Source of the DNA: Solirubrobacteraceae bacterium
GTDB taxonomy: Bacteria > Actinomycetota > Thermoleophilia > Solirubrobacterales > Solirubrobacteraceae
Assembly: GCA_030149625.1 (NCBI GenBank)
Contig: JASLHP010000104.1
Coordinates: 1-14,853, forward strand
Direction: 5' to 3'
Length of the DNA: 14,853 bases
The notes beneath the pieces were generated by a model. That model worked only from the letters and a program-made list of their open reading frames with translations, was not told where the DNA came from and made no database searches. Position numbers and translations under genes: made by a program. Below are positions 1 to 6,956 of this stretch, in pieces; position 1 is the stretch's first letter, and every line of letters begins with the position of its first letter.

Positions 1-812
1 GGCACGGGCACCAGGCGCTGACGCAGGCGGCGCTCACGCGCTACACGCTGCGCGCGTATCTGCAGGCGGGACTGGAGCCGCGGGCGGCGCTGGCGCTGGC
101 GGGCAAAGTGCTGGCGGACCCGGAGGCGGAGCGCTTCGCGACGGTGGTGCTGGCGTTGTACGACACGCGCGAGGGCACGCTGACGTACGCGAGCGCGGGG
201 CACCCGGCGCCGCTGGTGCAGGGCGAGGGCACGTACGCGCCGCTCGAGGTCTGCGCCTCGCCGCCGATCGGCTGGACGGTGCCGACGGGGCGCCGCCAGA
301 CGACGGTGTCGCTGGCGCCTGGCGCGGTCGTGTGCCTCTTCAGCGACGGTCTCGTCGAGGCTCGCCGCGACGACGGTGATCTGCTCGGTCGCGAGCGCCT
401 CGGCGAGCTGCTCGCGGCACTCGGCCCGCGGCCGGACGCGGCGAAGCTGTTGGCGCGCGTGCGCGAGGCGGCGCCGGTCACGCCGGATGACATGGCGGCC
501 TGTGTGCTGGCTCCCGAGATCGCGGTCGTCGGCTCGCGTGTGCACGTGGAGGAACTGGAAGTCGAAGCACGCGCGCTGGCGGCTGGGAAGGCCGAGCTGT
601 TTCTGGAGGAGTGCGCCCTGCCGACGGCGGAGATCGGGCCGATGCTCGACCGTACGGGCGACATCGCGGCGGTGTGGGGGTCGGCGCTGTTGCGCGTAGA
701 GCTCGAGGGTGGGCGCGCGACGGCCGCGGTCGCGCCGCCGACGTCAGAACCGCGGGTGTCGATGCCCGCCGCCCGGCCGCAGCCGGCGGGCGATCCGACA
801 GCAGCGTGCTGA
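1..812 (+). CDS. SpoIIE-type PP2C serine phosphatase, C-terminal part (5' end off window)
   Basis: The reading frame is open from the left edge (first full codon at base 3) to TGA at 810-812, giving 269 visible residues. The first residues (HGHQALTQAALTRY) match the end of the conserved D-x-x-G-H-G block of PPM/SpoIIE phosphatases. Further in come the strand pair ending in YASAGHPAPL, the metal-binding FSDGLVE motif and a final DDMAA aspartate. This family dephosphorylates serine/threonine residues, typically on anti-sigma-factor antagonists, using Mn/Mg. About 95 residues follow the phosphatase core (from roughly base 520) that I do not recognise: an acidic, leucine-rich stretch and then a Pro/Ala-rich end. 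Sensor domains would lie upstream, outside the window. The MFS gene starts 7 bp after the stop, so the two may be cotranscribed. Family assignment is firm; the target is unknown. Confidence 0.85.
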   Translation, partial: HGHQALTQAALTRYTLRAYLQAGLEPRAALALAGKVLADPEAERFATVVLALYDTREGTLTYASAGHPAPLVQGEGTYAPLEVCASPPIGWTVPTGRRQTTVSLAPGAVVCLFSDGLVEARRDDGDLLGRERLGELLAALGPRPDAAKLLARVREAAPVTPDDMAACVLAPEIAVVGSRVHVEELEVEARALAAGKAELFLEECALPTAEIGPMLDRTGDIAAVWGSALLRVELEGGRATAAVAPPTSEPRVSMPAARPQPAGDPTAAC

Positions 813-819
813 GCGCCTC

Positions 820-2844
820 GTGAGCGTCCTCGCCGCTGCTGCCAGTCCACCCGAAGGTGAGCGGCGCAGCGCCCCGAACCTGTGGCTGGTGTTCGCCGGC
901 CTGCTGCTCGTGATGTTCCTGGCGGCGCTCGATCAGACGATCGTCGCGACGGCACTGCCGACGATCGTCGGTGACCTCGGCGGCTTGAGCCACATCTCGT
1001 GGGTGGTCACCGCGTATCTGCTCGCGCAAACGGTCGTGACGCCGCTCTACGGCAAGCTGGGCGATCTGTACGGGCGCAAGATCGTGTTGCAGAGCGCGCT
1101 CGTCGTGTTCCTGGTCGGCTCGGCGCTGTGCGGGCTGAGCACCAGCCTCGACGAGCTGATCGCGTTCCGCGCGCTGCAGGGCCTCGGCGGCGGTGGCCTG
1201 ATGGTCAGCGCGCAGGCGGCGATCGGCGACGTCGTGCCGCCGCGCGAACGCGGTCGCTACACGGGTCTGTTCGGCGCCGTGTTCGGTCTCGCGAGCGTCG
1301 CGGGACCGTTGCTGGGTGGGTTCTTGACGAGCGATCTGAGCTGGCGCTGGATCTTCTACGTCAACCTGCCGCTCGGCGTGTTCGCGCTGTTCGTGCTGGC
1401 CGCGACGCTGCCGGTCGCCTCCGAGCGCGTGCACCACACGATCGACTACCTCGGCATCGTGTTGCTCGGCGGCGGTCTCAGCGCGATCGTGCTGGGGGCA
1501 TCGCTCGGCGGGACCTCCTACGCGTGGGGCTCGGCGACGATCGTCGGCATGGGGATCGCGGGAGTGCTCCTGCTGGCGGCGTTCTTGGTGTGCGAGCGCC
1601 ACGCGCGCGAGCCGGTGTTGCCGCCGCGCCTGTTGAGCAACCGGGTGTTCGCGGTGACGAGCGCGGTCGGCTTCGTCGTCGGCTTCGCGCTGTTCGGCGC
1701 GGTCACCTACCTGCCGTTGTTCCTACAGGTCGTCAGGGGTGCCAGCCCGACGGGATCGGGGCTGCAGCTGGTGCCGCTGATGGGTGGCCTGCTGGTCACG
1801 TCGATCGCCTCGGGGCAGGTGATCACGCGCACGGGCCGCTACAAGGCGTTCCCGATCATGGGCACCGCGGTGATGACGCTCGGCCTCTACCTGCTCTCGA
1901 CGATGGACTCGAGCAGCGGCGTGGGCACGATCTTCGCGTTCATGTTCGTGCTCGGGCTTGGTCTGGGGATGGTCATGCAGGTGCTCGTGCTGGCGGTGCA
2001 GAACGCGGTCGAGTACTCGGACCTGGGCGTGGCGACGTCGGGCGCGACGTTGTTCAGGTCGATCGGCGGCTCGCTGGGCACGGCGACGCTCGGCGCGATC
2101 TTCGCCAATCGGCTCAGCGACGAGCTGGAGCGCTTGCTGCCGGCGAGCGTCGCCGCGAAGGCCGGCCACGGCGGCGGCGAGGTCGACCCGAAGCAGATCG
2201 CGCGCCTGCCGGCGCCGCTGCACGCTGACTACCTGCACGCGTTCACGAGCTCGCTGAGCAGCGTCTTTCTCACAGCGTCCGGCTTCGCGGTCGCGGGCTT
2301 CGCGTTGACGTGGTTCATCCGCGAGCTGAAGCTGCGCGAGACGGTCGCGACGAGCGATCTCAGCGACACCTACGCTGCGCCGCGCGACGCCGACTCGCTC
2401 GCCGAGATCGTCAACAAGCTGGGTCGCCTCGACCGCCGCGAGGGCGCCAAGGAGCTGGTGATGCGCGTGGCGGCGCGCGCCGGCGTCGAGCTCAGCCCGG
2501 CGGCTTGCTGGCTGTTGGCACGGCTCAGCGAGGATCGTCCCGCCGACTTGGCGACGTTGGCGTCGCGCATCGGCGTCAGCGTGCAGACGCTCGAGGCAGC
2601 GCACGGCGAGCTCGCGCGCGAGCACCTGATCGATCGATCCGCGAGCGACCCGTCGGTCGACGAGCTCACGGGGTCTGGTCGCGCGACGCTCGCGCGGCTC
2701 GTCGAGACCGGCGAACGGCGCCTGTCCGATCTGCTCGAGGGCTGGCGTCCGCAGGAGCACGAGGAGCTCGCGCGCATGATCGCGACGCTCGCGCAGCAGT
2801 TCTTCATCGACGGCTCGGCGCTGTGCGCACCGCTCGTGGCCTAG
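820..2844 (+). CDS. DHA2-family MFS multidrug/proton antiporter with C-terminal MarR-like winged-helix domain
   Basis: 674 residues from GTG 820; upstream in-frame codons are Arg-rich and belong to the overlapping phosphatase. The N-terminal ~500 residues form a 14-helix DHA2 (EmrB/QacA-like) exporter: the LDQTIVATALPTIV motif in helix 1, motif A as GKLGDLYGRK, and motif C near GPLLGGFL followed by WRWIFYVNLP. Such proteins expel drugs or toxic metabolites in exchange for protons. After the last helix (near FALTWFIREL) come about 165 soluble residues with helices, a WLLARL/ATLASRIGVSVQTLEAAHGELAREHLI stretch and a TGSGRATLARLVETGERRL segment. That order resembles a MarR winged helix: helix-turn-helix, wing, dimerisation helix. 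Typical DHA2 proteins are about 480-530 residues, so the extension is real and terminal. Substrate and DNA binding are unproven. The extension could be a sensory or dimerisation module rather than a DNA binder. Confidence 0.9.
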   Translation: MSVLAAAASPPEGERRSAPNLWLVFAGLLLVMFLAALDQTIVATALPTIVGDLGGLSHISWVVTAYLLAQTVVTPLYGKLGDLYGRKIVLQSALVVFLVGSALCGLSTSLDELIAFRALQGLGGGGLMVSAQAAIGDVVPPRERGRYTGLFGAVFGLASVAGPLLGGFLTSDLSWRWIFYVNLPLGVFALFVLAATLPVASERVHHTIDYLGIVLLGGGLSAIVLGASLGGTSYAWGSATIVGMGIAGVLLLAAFLVCERHAREPVLPPRLLSNRVFAVTSAVGFVVGFALFGAVTYLPLFLQVVRGASPTGSGLQLVPLMGGLLVTSIASGQVITRTGRYKAFPIMGTAVMTLGLYLLSTMDSSSGVGTIFAFMFVLGLGLGMVMQVLVLAVQNAVEYSDLGVATSGATLFRSIGGSLGTATLGAIFANRLSDELERLLPASVAAKAGHGGGEVDPKQIARLPAPLHADYLHAFTSSLSSVFLTASGFAVAGFALTWFIRELKLRETVATSDLSDTYAAPRDADSLAEIVNKLGRLDRREGAKELVMRVAARAGVELSPAACWLLARLSEDRPADLATLASRIGVSVQTLEAAHGELAREHLIDRSASDPSVDELTGSGRATLARLVETGERRLSDLLEGWRPQEHEELARMIATLAQQFFIDGSALCAPLVA

Positions 2845-2868
2845 CGTGCCGATGCCGCGCCCGGCACG
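2845..2868 (+). terminator. Small hairpin directly after the MFS stop
   Basis: A 7-bp perfect inverted repeat (CGTGCCG at 2845-2851, CGGCACG at 2862-2868) with a 10-nt loop begins at the base after the TAG stop. There is no T-run. It could protect or end the MFS transcript, but GC-rich short dyads arise by chance in such DNA. Confidence 0.3.
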
Positions 2869-2903
2869 TCGCTACGCCGCTCGTCGATCAGGCATCCGGC
2901 CCG

Positions 2904-2944
2904 AGCTCCCGCCGTAGCCGAAGCGTTCGGCCATGGCGGGAGCT
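2904..2944. terminator. Long hairpin between convergent MFS and metQ genes, likely bidirectional terminator
   Basis: The arms 2904-2922 and 2926-2944 pair over 19 positions: 10 perfect outer pairs (AGCTCCCGCC with GGCGGGAGCT), a G-T pair, an A-T pair, one mismatch, then 6 perfect inner pairs (GCCGAA with TTCGGC) around a GCG loop. It sits between two genes that converge, where a terminator for both is expected. Neither side has a T-tract, so it would be a U-less terminator or an RNA-end stabiliser. The rest of 2845-2971 shows no gene. Confidence 0.7.
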
Positions 2945-2971
2945 GGTGGGCTCGGCGAGATCAGCCACGGC

Positions 2972-3910
2972 TCATTCCGAGGCCGCGACCGGGCTCAGCT
3001 GATCCTTCAACTGCGGGTTGTCGGTCGTGCGCAGATATGGCTGCACACGCGGGTCGAAGAACACCTTGATCAGCTTCTTCACCTGTGGGTCGTTGCGGTA
3101 CGCGTCCCCGACGACGAGCTGGCCGGCGAAGCTGCGCGGCGCCGGCGGCGCGTAGATCCTGTCCTTCTCGGGCGTGCCCGCCGCGATGAACTGCATGTTG
3201 TAGGCGATCACGGCGTCCACCGAGCCGAGCGTGCGCGGCCCGGCGCCGTAGTCGACGAACACGAACTGCAGCTTGTGCGGGTTTGAGGCGATGTCGCTCG
3301 TCGTTGCCGACCATGGCACGGTGCCGGGCTTGAACGTGATCTCGCCCGCGCGCTCCAACAGCCACAACGCCTGCGCCGTGTTGGCAGGATCGTTCAGCAG
3401 CGCGATTTGCGCTCCGCTGGGCAGTTCGGACAGGCTGTGGTACTTGGACGAGTACACCGAGTACGCCCACTGGAACACCGGTCCGACCGCGGTGAGCTTC
3501 ATGCCCGTGGATTGGACGACCTCGTTGAGCCAGTGGATGTGCTGGTAGATGTTCGCGGCGAACTGTCCGTGCGCGGTCGCTTCGTCGAGCTGATTGCCGT
3601 CCTGAATCCCGACGGGTTCGATCTTGATCCCGTAGGTCGGCGCGATCGCCTGATCGAGCCAGACCAGCAGCGCGTGCTCGGAGCTGCTGGAGGCTTCGTA
3701 TGCGACGGGCAGCGTCGTGCCGAAGTGGCTTCCGCTGACGGTCTTCGACGACGAGCCTTTCGCGAGCAGCACTACGAGGAGCACGATGATCACCCCGAGC
3801 ACCGCGGCTGCCGCGAGCCAGTTGCGGCGGTTTCCGCCGCCGCCGCGCAACTCGAAGTCCTGAGGTGGGAGTTTTGGGGTCGGTGATCTGGTCTTCACGT
3901 CAGTCGCCAT
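2972..3910 (-). CDS. metQ: NlpA/MetQ-family ABC substrate-binding protein, transmembrane-anchored
   Basis: 312 residues; ATG at 3910 with a clear AAAGGAG ribosome site 6 nt upstream. After a charged N-terminus comes one hydrophobic helix (residues ~31-50) preceded by RR, then a Ser-rich linker and the NlpA (Lipoprotein_9) fold. Family signatures include SELPSGAQIALLNDPANTAQALWLLERAG, a late VDAVIAYNMQF segment and VVGDAYRNDPQVKKLIKVF. MetQ proteins bind methionine or related sulfur compounds and deliver them to MetNI. Most are lipoproteins with a lipobox cysteine; this one has no cysteine anywhere, so the helix must anchor it (or be cleaved as a signal peptide). It is the last gene of metN-metI-metQ, 19 nt after metI. 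Its ligand could be methionine or, given the sulfonate genes next door, another organosulfur compound; the sequence does not say which. Confidence 0.88.
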   Translation of the reverse strand: MATDVKTRSPTPKLPPQDFELRGGGGNRRNWLAAAAVLGVIIVLLVVLLAKGSSSKTVSGSHFGTTLPVAYEASSSSEHALLVWLDQAIAPTYGIKIEPVGIQDGNQLDEATAHGQFAANIYQHIHWLNEVVQSTGMKLTAVGPVFQWAYSVYSSKYHSLSELPSGAQIALLNDPANTAQALWLLERAGEITFKPGTVPWSATTSDIASNPHKLQFVFVDYGAGPRTLGSVDAVIAYNMQFIAAGTPEKDRIYAPPAPRSFAGQLVVGDAYRNDPQVKKLIKVFFDPRVQPYLRTTDNPQLKDQLSPVAASE

Positions 3911-3929
3911 GGTCTGCTCCTTTGCTGGG

Positions 3930-4601
3930 TCAGTGTGTGAGCGCCCGCACGATGCGGTCGCCTCCGAATTGCACGATCTGCACGATCAGCACGAGCACGA
4001 CGATGCAGCTGATCATGATGTGGCTGTCGAACTGCTCGTAGCCGTAGTTGACGGCGAGGTAGCCGAGGCCGCCGGCGCCGATGGCGCCCGCGATCGCCGA
4101 GTATTCGATCATCGCGATCGTGTTCAGCGAGAGCCCCGCGACGATTCCCGGCAGCGCCTCGGACAGCTGGATCGTCCTTATCACCTGCAGGACGCTTGCG
4201 CCGGAGGCGATGCCCACGTCAAGGCGCGTGCGCGGGATCTCGCGGATCGCGTTCTCCACGAGCCTCGCGAAGAACGGGATGCCGGCGAGCGACATCGGCA
4301 CGATCGCCGCCTTGATGCCGATCGTCGTGTTCACCACCAGCTGGGTGAAGGGAATCACGGTTGCCATCAGCACGAGGAACGGCAACGAGCGTCCGAGGTT
4401 GGCGATCCAGCTGATCGAGGCGTGCACCGCTGAGTGGGGCGTGAGCCCACGCGGCGAGGTGTTGAAGATCAGCACTCCGAGCGGCAGGCCGAGCGCGACG
4501 ACGATGCTCATCACGATGCCGACCATCGCCGCGGTCTGCCCGAGCGCGGGCAGCAGCAGCGAGGATACATCGGACCAGGGCGTTGCGGTCGCGAGGATCA
4601 T
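3930..4601 (-). CDS. metI: MetI-type ABC transporter permease
   Basis: 223 residues from ATG 4601, which overlaps the metN stop as ATGA; a CAGGAG ribosome site lies 6 nt upstream inside metN. The frame stays open far upstream only because it runs antisense-free under metN; those residues are Arg/Ala shadow. The protein has about five membrane helices and the BPD-transp-1 permease layout: TAAMVGIVMSIVVALGLPLG early, then a cytoplasmic coupling region with the EAA-type loop around SEALPGIVAGLS, and EYSAIAGAIGAGGLGYLAVNYGYEQF near the end, which is typical of MetI. Length matches the family (~217-225). It forms the membrane channel of the MetNIQ importer. Confidence 0.92.
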   Translation of the reverse strand: MILATATPWSDVSSLLLPALGQTAAMVGIVMSIVVALGLPLGVLIFNTSPRGLTPHSAVHASISWIANLGRSLPFLVLMATVIPFTQLVVNTTIGIKAAIVPMSLAGIPFFARLVENAIREIPRTRLDVGIASGASVLQVIRTIQLSEALPGIVAGLSLNTIAMIEYSAIAGAIGAGGLGYLAVNYGYEQFDSHIMISCIVVLVLIVQIVQFGGDRIVRALTH

Positions 4602-5725
4602 GCCGCGCTCCTGACCAGCGCCTCGCGTGGCTCCGCGGGCTCGAGCGCGTCCGCCGCCTGGGCGTCGTGCGGCCGTGTGGCACCGTCGCCGGCCTGTGCG
4701 GCGGCGCCGCTGCCCGCGCGCGCGGCGTCGTCGCTGCCCGCGCGCGCGGCGTTGCCTGCCTGTGTGGCGTGGATGCCGCGCGCGGCGAACGCCGCATGTA
4801 TCCGGGTGGGGGCGAGCGGGCGCTCGATGCGCACGGTCACACGCCCGGCGGTGCCGCCGTCGTCGATCGTCTCGACCAAGCCGGCGAGCACAGAGATGTC
4901 GGTGTCGAGCTCGCGGGCGATCGAGGTGAGCCAGGCCGGGTCGACGTCGGGACGCTGATAGCGCAGTCGCCACACCTCGGGCTGGTCGTGCGACGCCGGG
5001 CCGGGAGGCAGCGGCAGCAGCGCTCGCGCGAGCTCCGAGTCCGACGAGCGCACCACGTCGGCGACCGAGCCGCGCTCGATGATCTTTCCTTCGTGCAGCC
5101 TCGCGACGCTGTCCGCGACGCTGCGCACGACGTCCATCTCGTGCGTGATCAGCACAACCGCGACACGCAGCTCGTCGCGCAGCTCCGCGAGCAGCTTCAG
5201 GATCGAGGAGGTCGTCTGTGGGTCCAGGCCCGAGGTCGGCTCGTCGGCGAGCAGCACCGACGGTTTCAGCGCGAGGCCGCGCGCGAGGCCGATTCGCTGT
5301 TGCTGTCCGCCCGACAGTTGCGAGGGGTAGTGGTTTGCGCGATGCAGCATGCCGACGCGGTCGAGCAGCTCTCGCACGCGCCCGACGCGCTCGCGATGGG
5401 AGATGTCGAGATAGCCCATTGGCAGCGCGACGTTCTCGGCGGCCGTCATCCGCTGCAGCAGGCTCGCCGACTGGAACACGGTGCCGATCGCGCGGCGCGC
5501 GCTGCGAAGCTCGCGCCGGGAAAGCCGTGTGAGGTCCCTGCCGTCGACGAGGATCGAGCCGGACGTGGGCTTCTCGAGCAGGTTGATGCAACGCGCCAGC
5601 GTGCTCTTGCCGGCGCCGCTGGGTCCTACCACCGCCGCGATTTCACCGGCCTGGACCGCGAAGTCGACGCCGTCGAGGACGGTCAGCGAGCCGTAGCGTT
5701 TGGTCAGTGCGGTTACCTCGATCAT
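4598..5725 (-). CDS. metN: MetN-type ABC transporter ATPase with NIL domain and Ala-rich tail
   Basis: 375 residues from ATG 5725. That start has an AAAGGAG site 10 nt upstream and opens with the usual MIEVTALTKRYG; a 33-codon longer frame upstream lacks support. The ATPase motifs are complete: Walker A GPSGAGKST (34-42), a Q-loop in VFQSASLL, signature LSGGQQQR, Walker B VLLADEPTSGLDP and the switch histidine in ITHEMD. Residues ~250-335 form a NIL (ACT-like) domain, which in MetN binds methionine and shuts the transporter when the cell is replete. The last ~45 residues are an odd low-complexity tail with near-repeats of AARAGS, absent from typical MetN proteins (~343 residues). It is the first gene of the importer operon and diverges from lysR across a 209-bp control region. 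Confidence 0.93.
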   Translation of the reverse strand: MIEVTALTKRYGSLTVLDGVDFAVQAGEIAAVVGPSGAGKSTLARCINLLEKPTSGSILVDGRDLTRLSRRELRSARRAIGTVFQSASLLQRMTAAENVALPMGYLDISHRERVGRVRELLDRVGMLHRANHYPSQLSGGQQQRIGLARGLALKPSVLLADEPTSGLDPQTTSSILKLLAELRDELRVAVVLITHEMDVVRSVADSVARLHEGKIIERGSVADVVRSSDSELARALLPLPPGPASHDQPEVWRLRYQRPDVDPAWLTSIARELDTDISVLAGLVETIDDGGTAGRVTVRIERPLAPTRIHAAFAARGIHATQAGNAARAGSDDAARAGSGAAAQAGDGATRPHDAQAADALEPAEPREALVRSAA

Positions 5726-5740
5726 TTGGGGCGGGCTCCT

Positions 5741-5843
5741 TTCGCGAACGCCCCATGAGGCATTCTCGATAAATTCGGTCTGAAAAGCCCGCAAAGCATC
5801 CACACGAACTGCTCGCGCGTCCAATAGAGGTTCGCGAACGCCC
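5741..5843. repeat. 13-bp direct repeat, two copies 90 bp apart
   Basis: TTCGCGAACGCCC occurs at 5741-5753 and again at 5831-5843. Each copy contains the palindrome TTCGCGAA. The first copy begins within the metN ribosome-binding site (complement of 5737-5744); the second runs directly into the LysR-type dyad. Exact conservation in otherwise unrelated flanks suggests a binding site for a second regulator, or for LysR dimers. Confidence 0.55.
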
Positions 5844-5863
5844 GATAGCCGTGTCCTATCGGG
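5841..5863. promoter_or_regulatory. Probable LysR-type operator (T-N11-A dyad)
   Basis: CCCGATAG (5841-5848) and its exact complement CTATCGGG (5856-5863) are separated by 7 bases. The thymine at 5846 and adenine at 5858 are exactly 11 bases apart, the T-N11-A form of LysR boxes, embedded in an ATAG-N7-CTAT palindrome. Location 72 bp upstream of lysR fits an autoregulatory and activating site. Confidence 0.65.
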
Positions 5864-5934
5864 GGTCGGCGCGTGGTACGCTTGCGCGCACTATCAGCGA
5901 GCTTTTCGATAGAAATTGTTGACAACGCGCGGTC

Positions 5935-6852
5935 ATGCGTATCGAGCAGATCGAATATGCGGCCGCGGTCGCGCGCTTCGGATCGTTCAGGCGCGCCGCC
6001 GAGGAGCTGCACATCTCTCAGCCCGCGCTGAGCGAGACCGTGCGCAAGCTGGAGGCCGAGCTGGGGGTCCACATCCTCGACCGCCAGCGCACCGGTGCCA
6101 CCGTGAGCGCCGAGGGGCGCGAGCTGCTGCCGCACCTGCTCGACGTGATCGAGGCCGCCCGGCGCCTGCGCAGCGCCGCTGACGAGCAGCACGAGAGCAG
6201 CCGCACGGTCAGGCTCGGAACGGTCAGCGCCGCCACGTCGCCGCTGCTCACCGCCACGATCCGCGCGTTCCGCGACACGCACCCCACGACGCAGGTCGAC
6301 GTGGTGCTGCTCCAGCAGCAGCTCCTGCACCGCTCGCTGCTGGAGGGCGGTCTCGACCTCGGCCTCGTCAACTATCTCGACGGCGACGAGGTCACGCCGG
6401 AGCTGCACACGGTCGAGTTGCTGCGTGGACACCCCGTCGTGTGCGTCCACAGCGACAGCCCGCTCGCGCAGAGCTCGTCGGTCAGCATCGCCGAGCTCGT
6501 CGCGCAGCCGCTGATCGCGATGCGTGCCGGCTACGCCATGCACCGCTACCTGGGCGGACTGCTCGGAGGCGAGAAGCCCTCGTTCTCCTACTCCGCCGAC
6601 GGCGCCGAGATGGGCAAGCTGATGGTCGCCGCCGGGCTCGGCGTCACCGTGCTGCCGAGCTACAGCGTGTTTGGCGACCCGCTCGAGCAGCGCGGCGCGA
6701 TCACCGCGCGCAAGATCGCCGACGACGAGACGGGCGTGCGCCTGGTGCTGCAGCGCCGCCGCTCCGGCCCGCCCACGCGGGCCACGCGCGACCTGCACGA
6801 GCTGTTCACGCAGGAGGCCGTCGCGTACGACGCCGCCGTCGCCCCAGCGTGA
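5935..6852 (+). CDS. LysR-family transcriptional regulator
   Basis: 305 residues, the normal LysR length. Residues 1-60 are the winged helix-turn-helix: MRIEQIEYAAAVARFGSF, then AAEELHISQPALSETVRKLEAELG (recognition helix around SQPALSETV) and FDR-like LDRQRTGATVSAEG. A linker helix leads to a periplasmic-binding-like effector domain from about residue 92 (VRLGTVSAA) to the end. ATG 5935 is the only reasonable start; no Shine-Dalgarno sequence is visible. The stop TGA overlaps a GTG (GTGA, 6849-6852) that opens a small ORF leading to ribBA, so lysR is probably the first gene of the sulfur operon and may control both it and the divergent metNIQ genes. CysB/Cbl-type regulators of sulfur starvation are LysR members, but I cannot assign this one to that subgroup; its coinducer is unknown. 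Confidence 0.92.
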   Translation: MRIEQIEYAAAVARFGSFRRAAEELHISQPALSETVRKLEAELGVHILDRQRTGATVSAEGRELLPHLLDVIEAARRLRSAADEQHESSRTVRLGTVSAATSPLLTATIRAFRDTHPTTQVDVVLLQQQLLHRSLLEGGLDLGLVNYLDGDEVTPELHTVELLRGHPVVCVHSDSPLAQSSSVSIAELVAQPLIAMRAGYAMHRYLGGLLGGEKPSFSYSADGAEMGKLMVAAGLGVTVLPSYSVFGDPLEQRGAITARKIADDETGVRLVLQRRRSGPPTRATRDLHELFTQEAVAYDAAVAPA

Positions 6853-6956
6853 GAGGCGCGCCCTATCGCCCGCTCCACGATCCCTATTTGACCGCGCCGG
6901 GCGCAACCACCATCCTCGTGTTCGTGAACGAGATGCCCATCGGCCACATCGCATGA
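6849..6956 (+). CDS. Possible 35-residue small protein or leader peptide filling the lysR-ribBA gap
   Basis: From GTG 6849 an open frame runs 35 codons to TGA 6954-6956, exactly spanning the gap. Its start overlaps the lysR stop (GTGA) and its stop overlaps the ribBA ATG (ATGA). Third positions are mostly G/C, and the composition (…TTILVFVNEMPIGHIA at the end) is not the Arg-rich pattern of shadow frames here. No Shine-Dalgarno precedes it, but neighbouring genes also rely on stop/start coupling. It could be a coupling leader for ribBA, a genuine small protein or a chance frame. An internal ATG at 6933 would give only MPIGHIA. I recognise no family. Confidence 0.4.
   Translation: MRGAPYRPLHDPYLTAPGATTILVFVNEMPIGHIA

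Larger units (their letters stand above)
5726..5934. promoter_or_regulatory. Divergent metN / lysR control region
   Basis: This 209-bp gap between two divergent starts holds no gene and is clearly less GC-rich than its surroundings around 5760-5800 and 5895-5925. It contains a perfect dyad (5841-5863), a second loose dyad of CTATC 5891-5895 with GATAG 5908-5912, a CGATAA at 5767-5772, and a 13-bp direct repeat at 5741 and 5831. LysR-type regulators usually bind such sites between themselves and a divergent target. No convincing -35/-10 pair could be fixed on either strand. TTGACA at 5919-5924 is too close to the lysR start to serve it. Confidence 0.7.

Noticed and set aside
5726..5824. 33-codon N-terminal extension of MetN
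   Set aside because: The inner ATG at 5725 has a strong AAAGGAG site and the usual MetN N-terminus; the extension would span the regulatory repeats.
5919..5924. TTGACA as a -35 box for lysR
   Set aside because: It ends only 10 bp before the ATG, so a -10 element would lie inside the gene.
6853..6952. FMN riboswitch upstream of ribBA
   Set aside because: The gap is about 100 nt and shows none of the conserved RFN-element sequence blocks; an open frame fills it.
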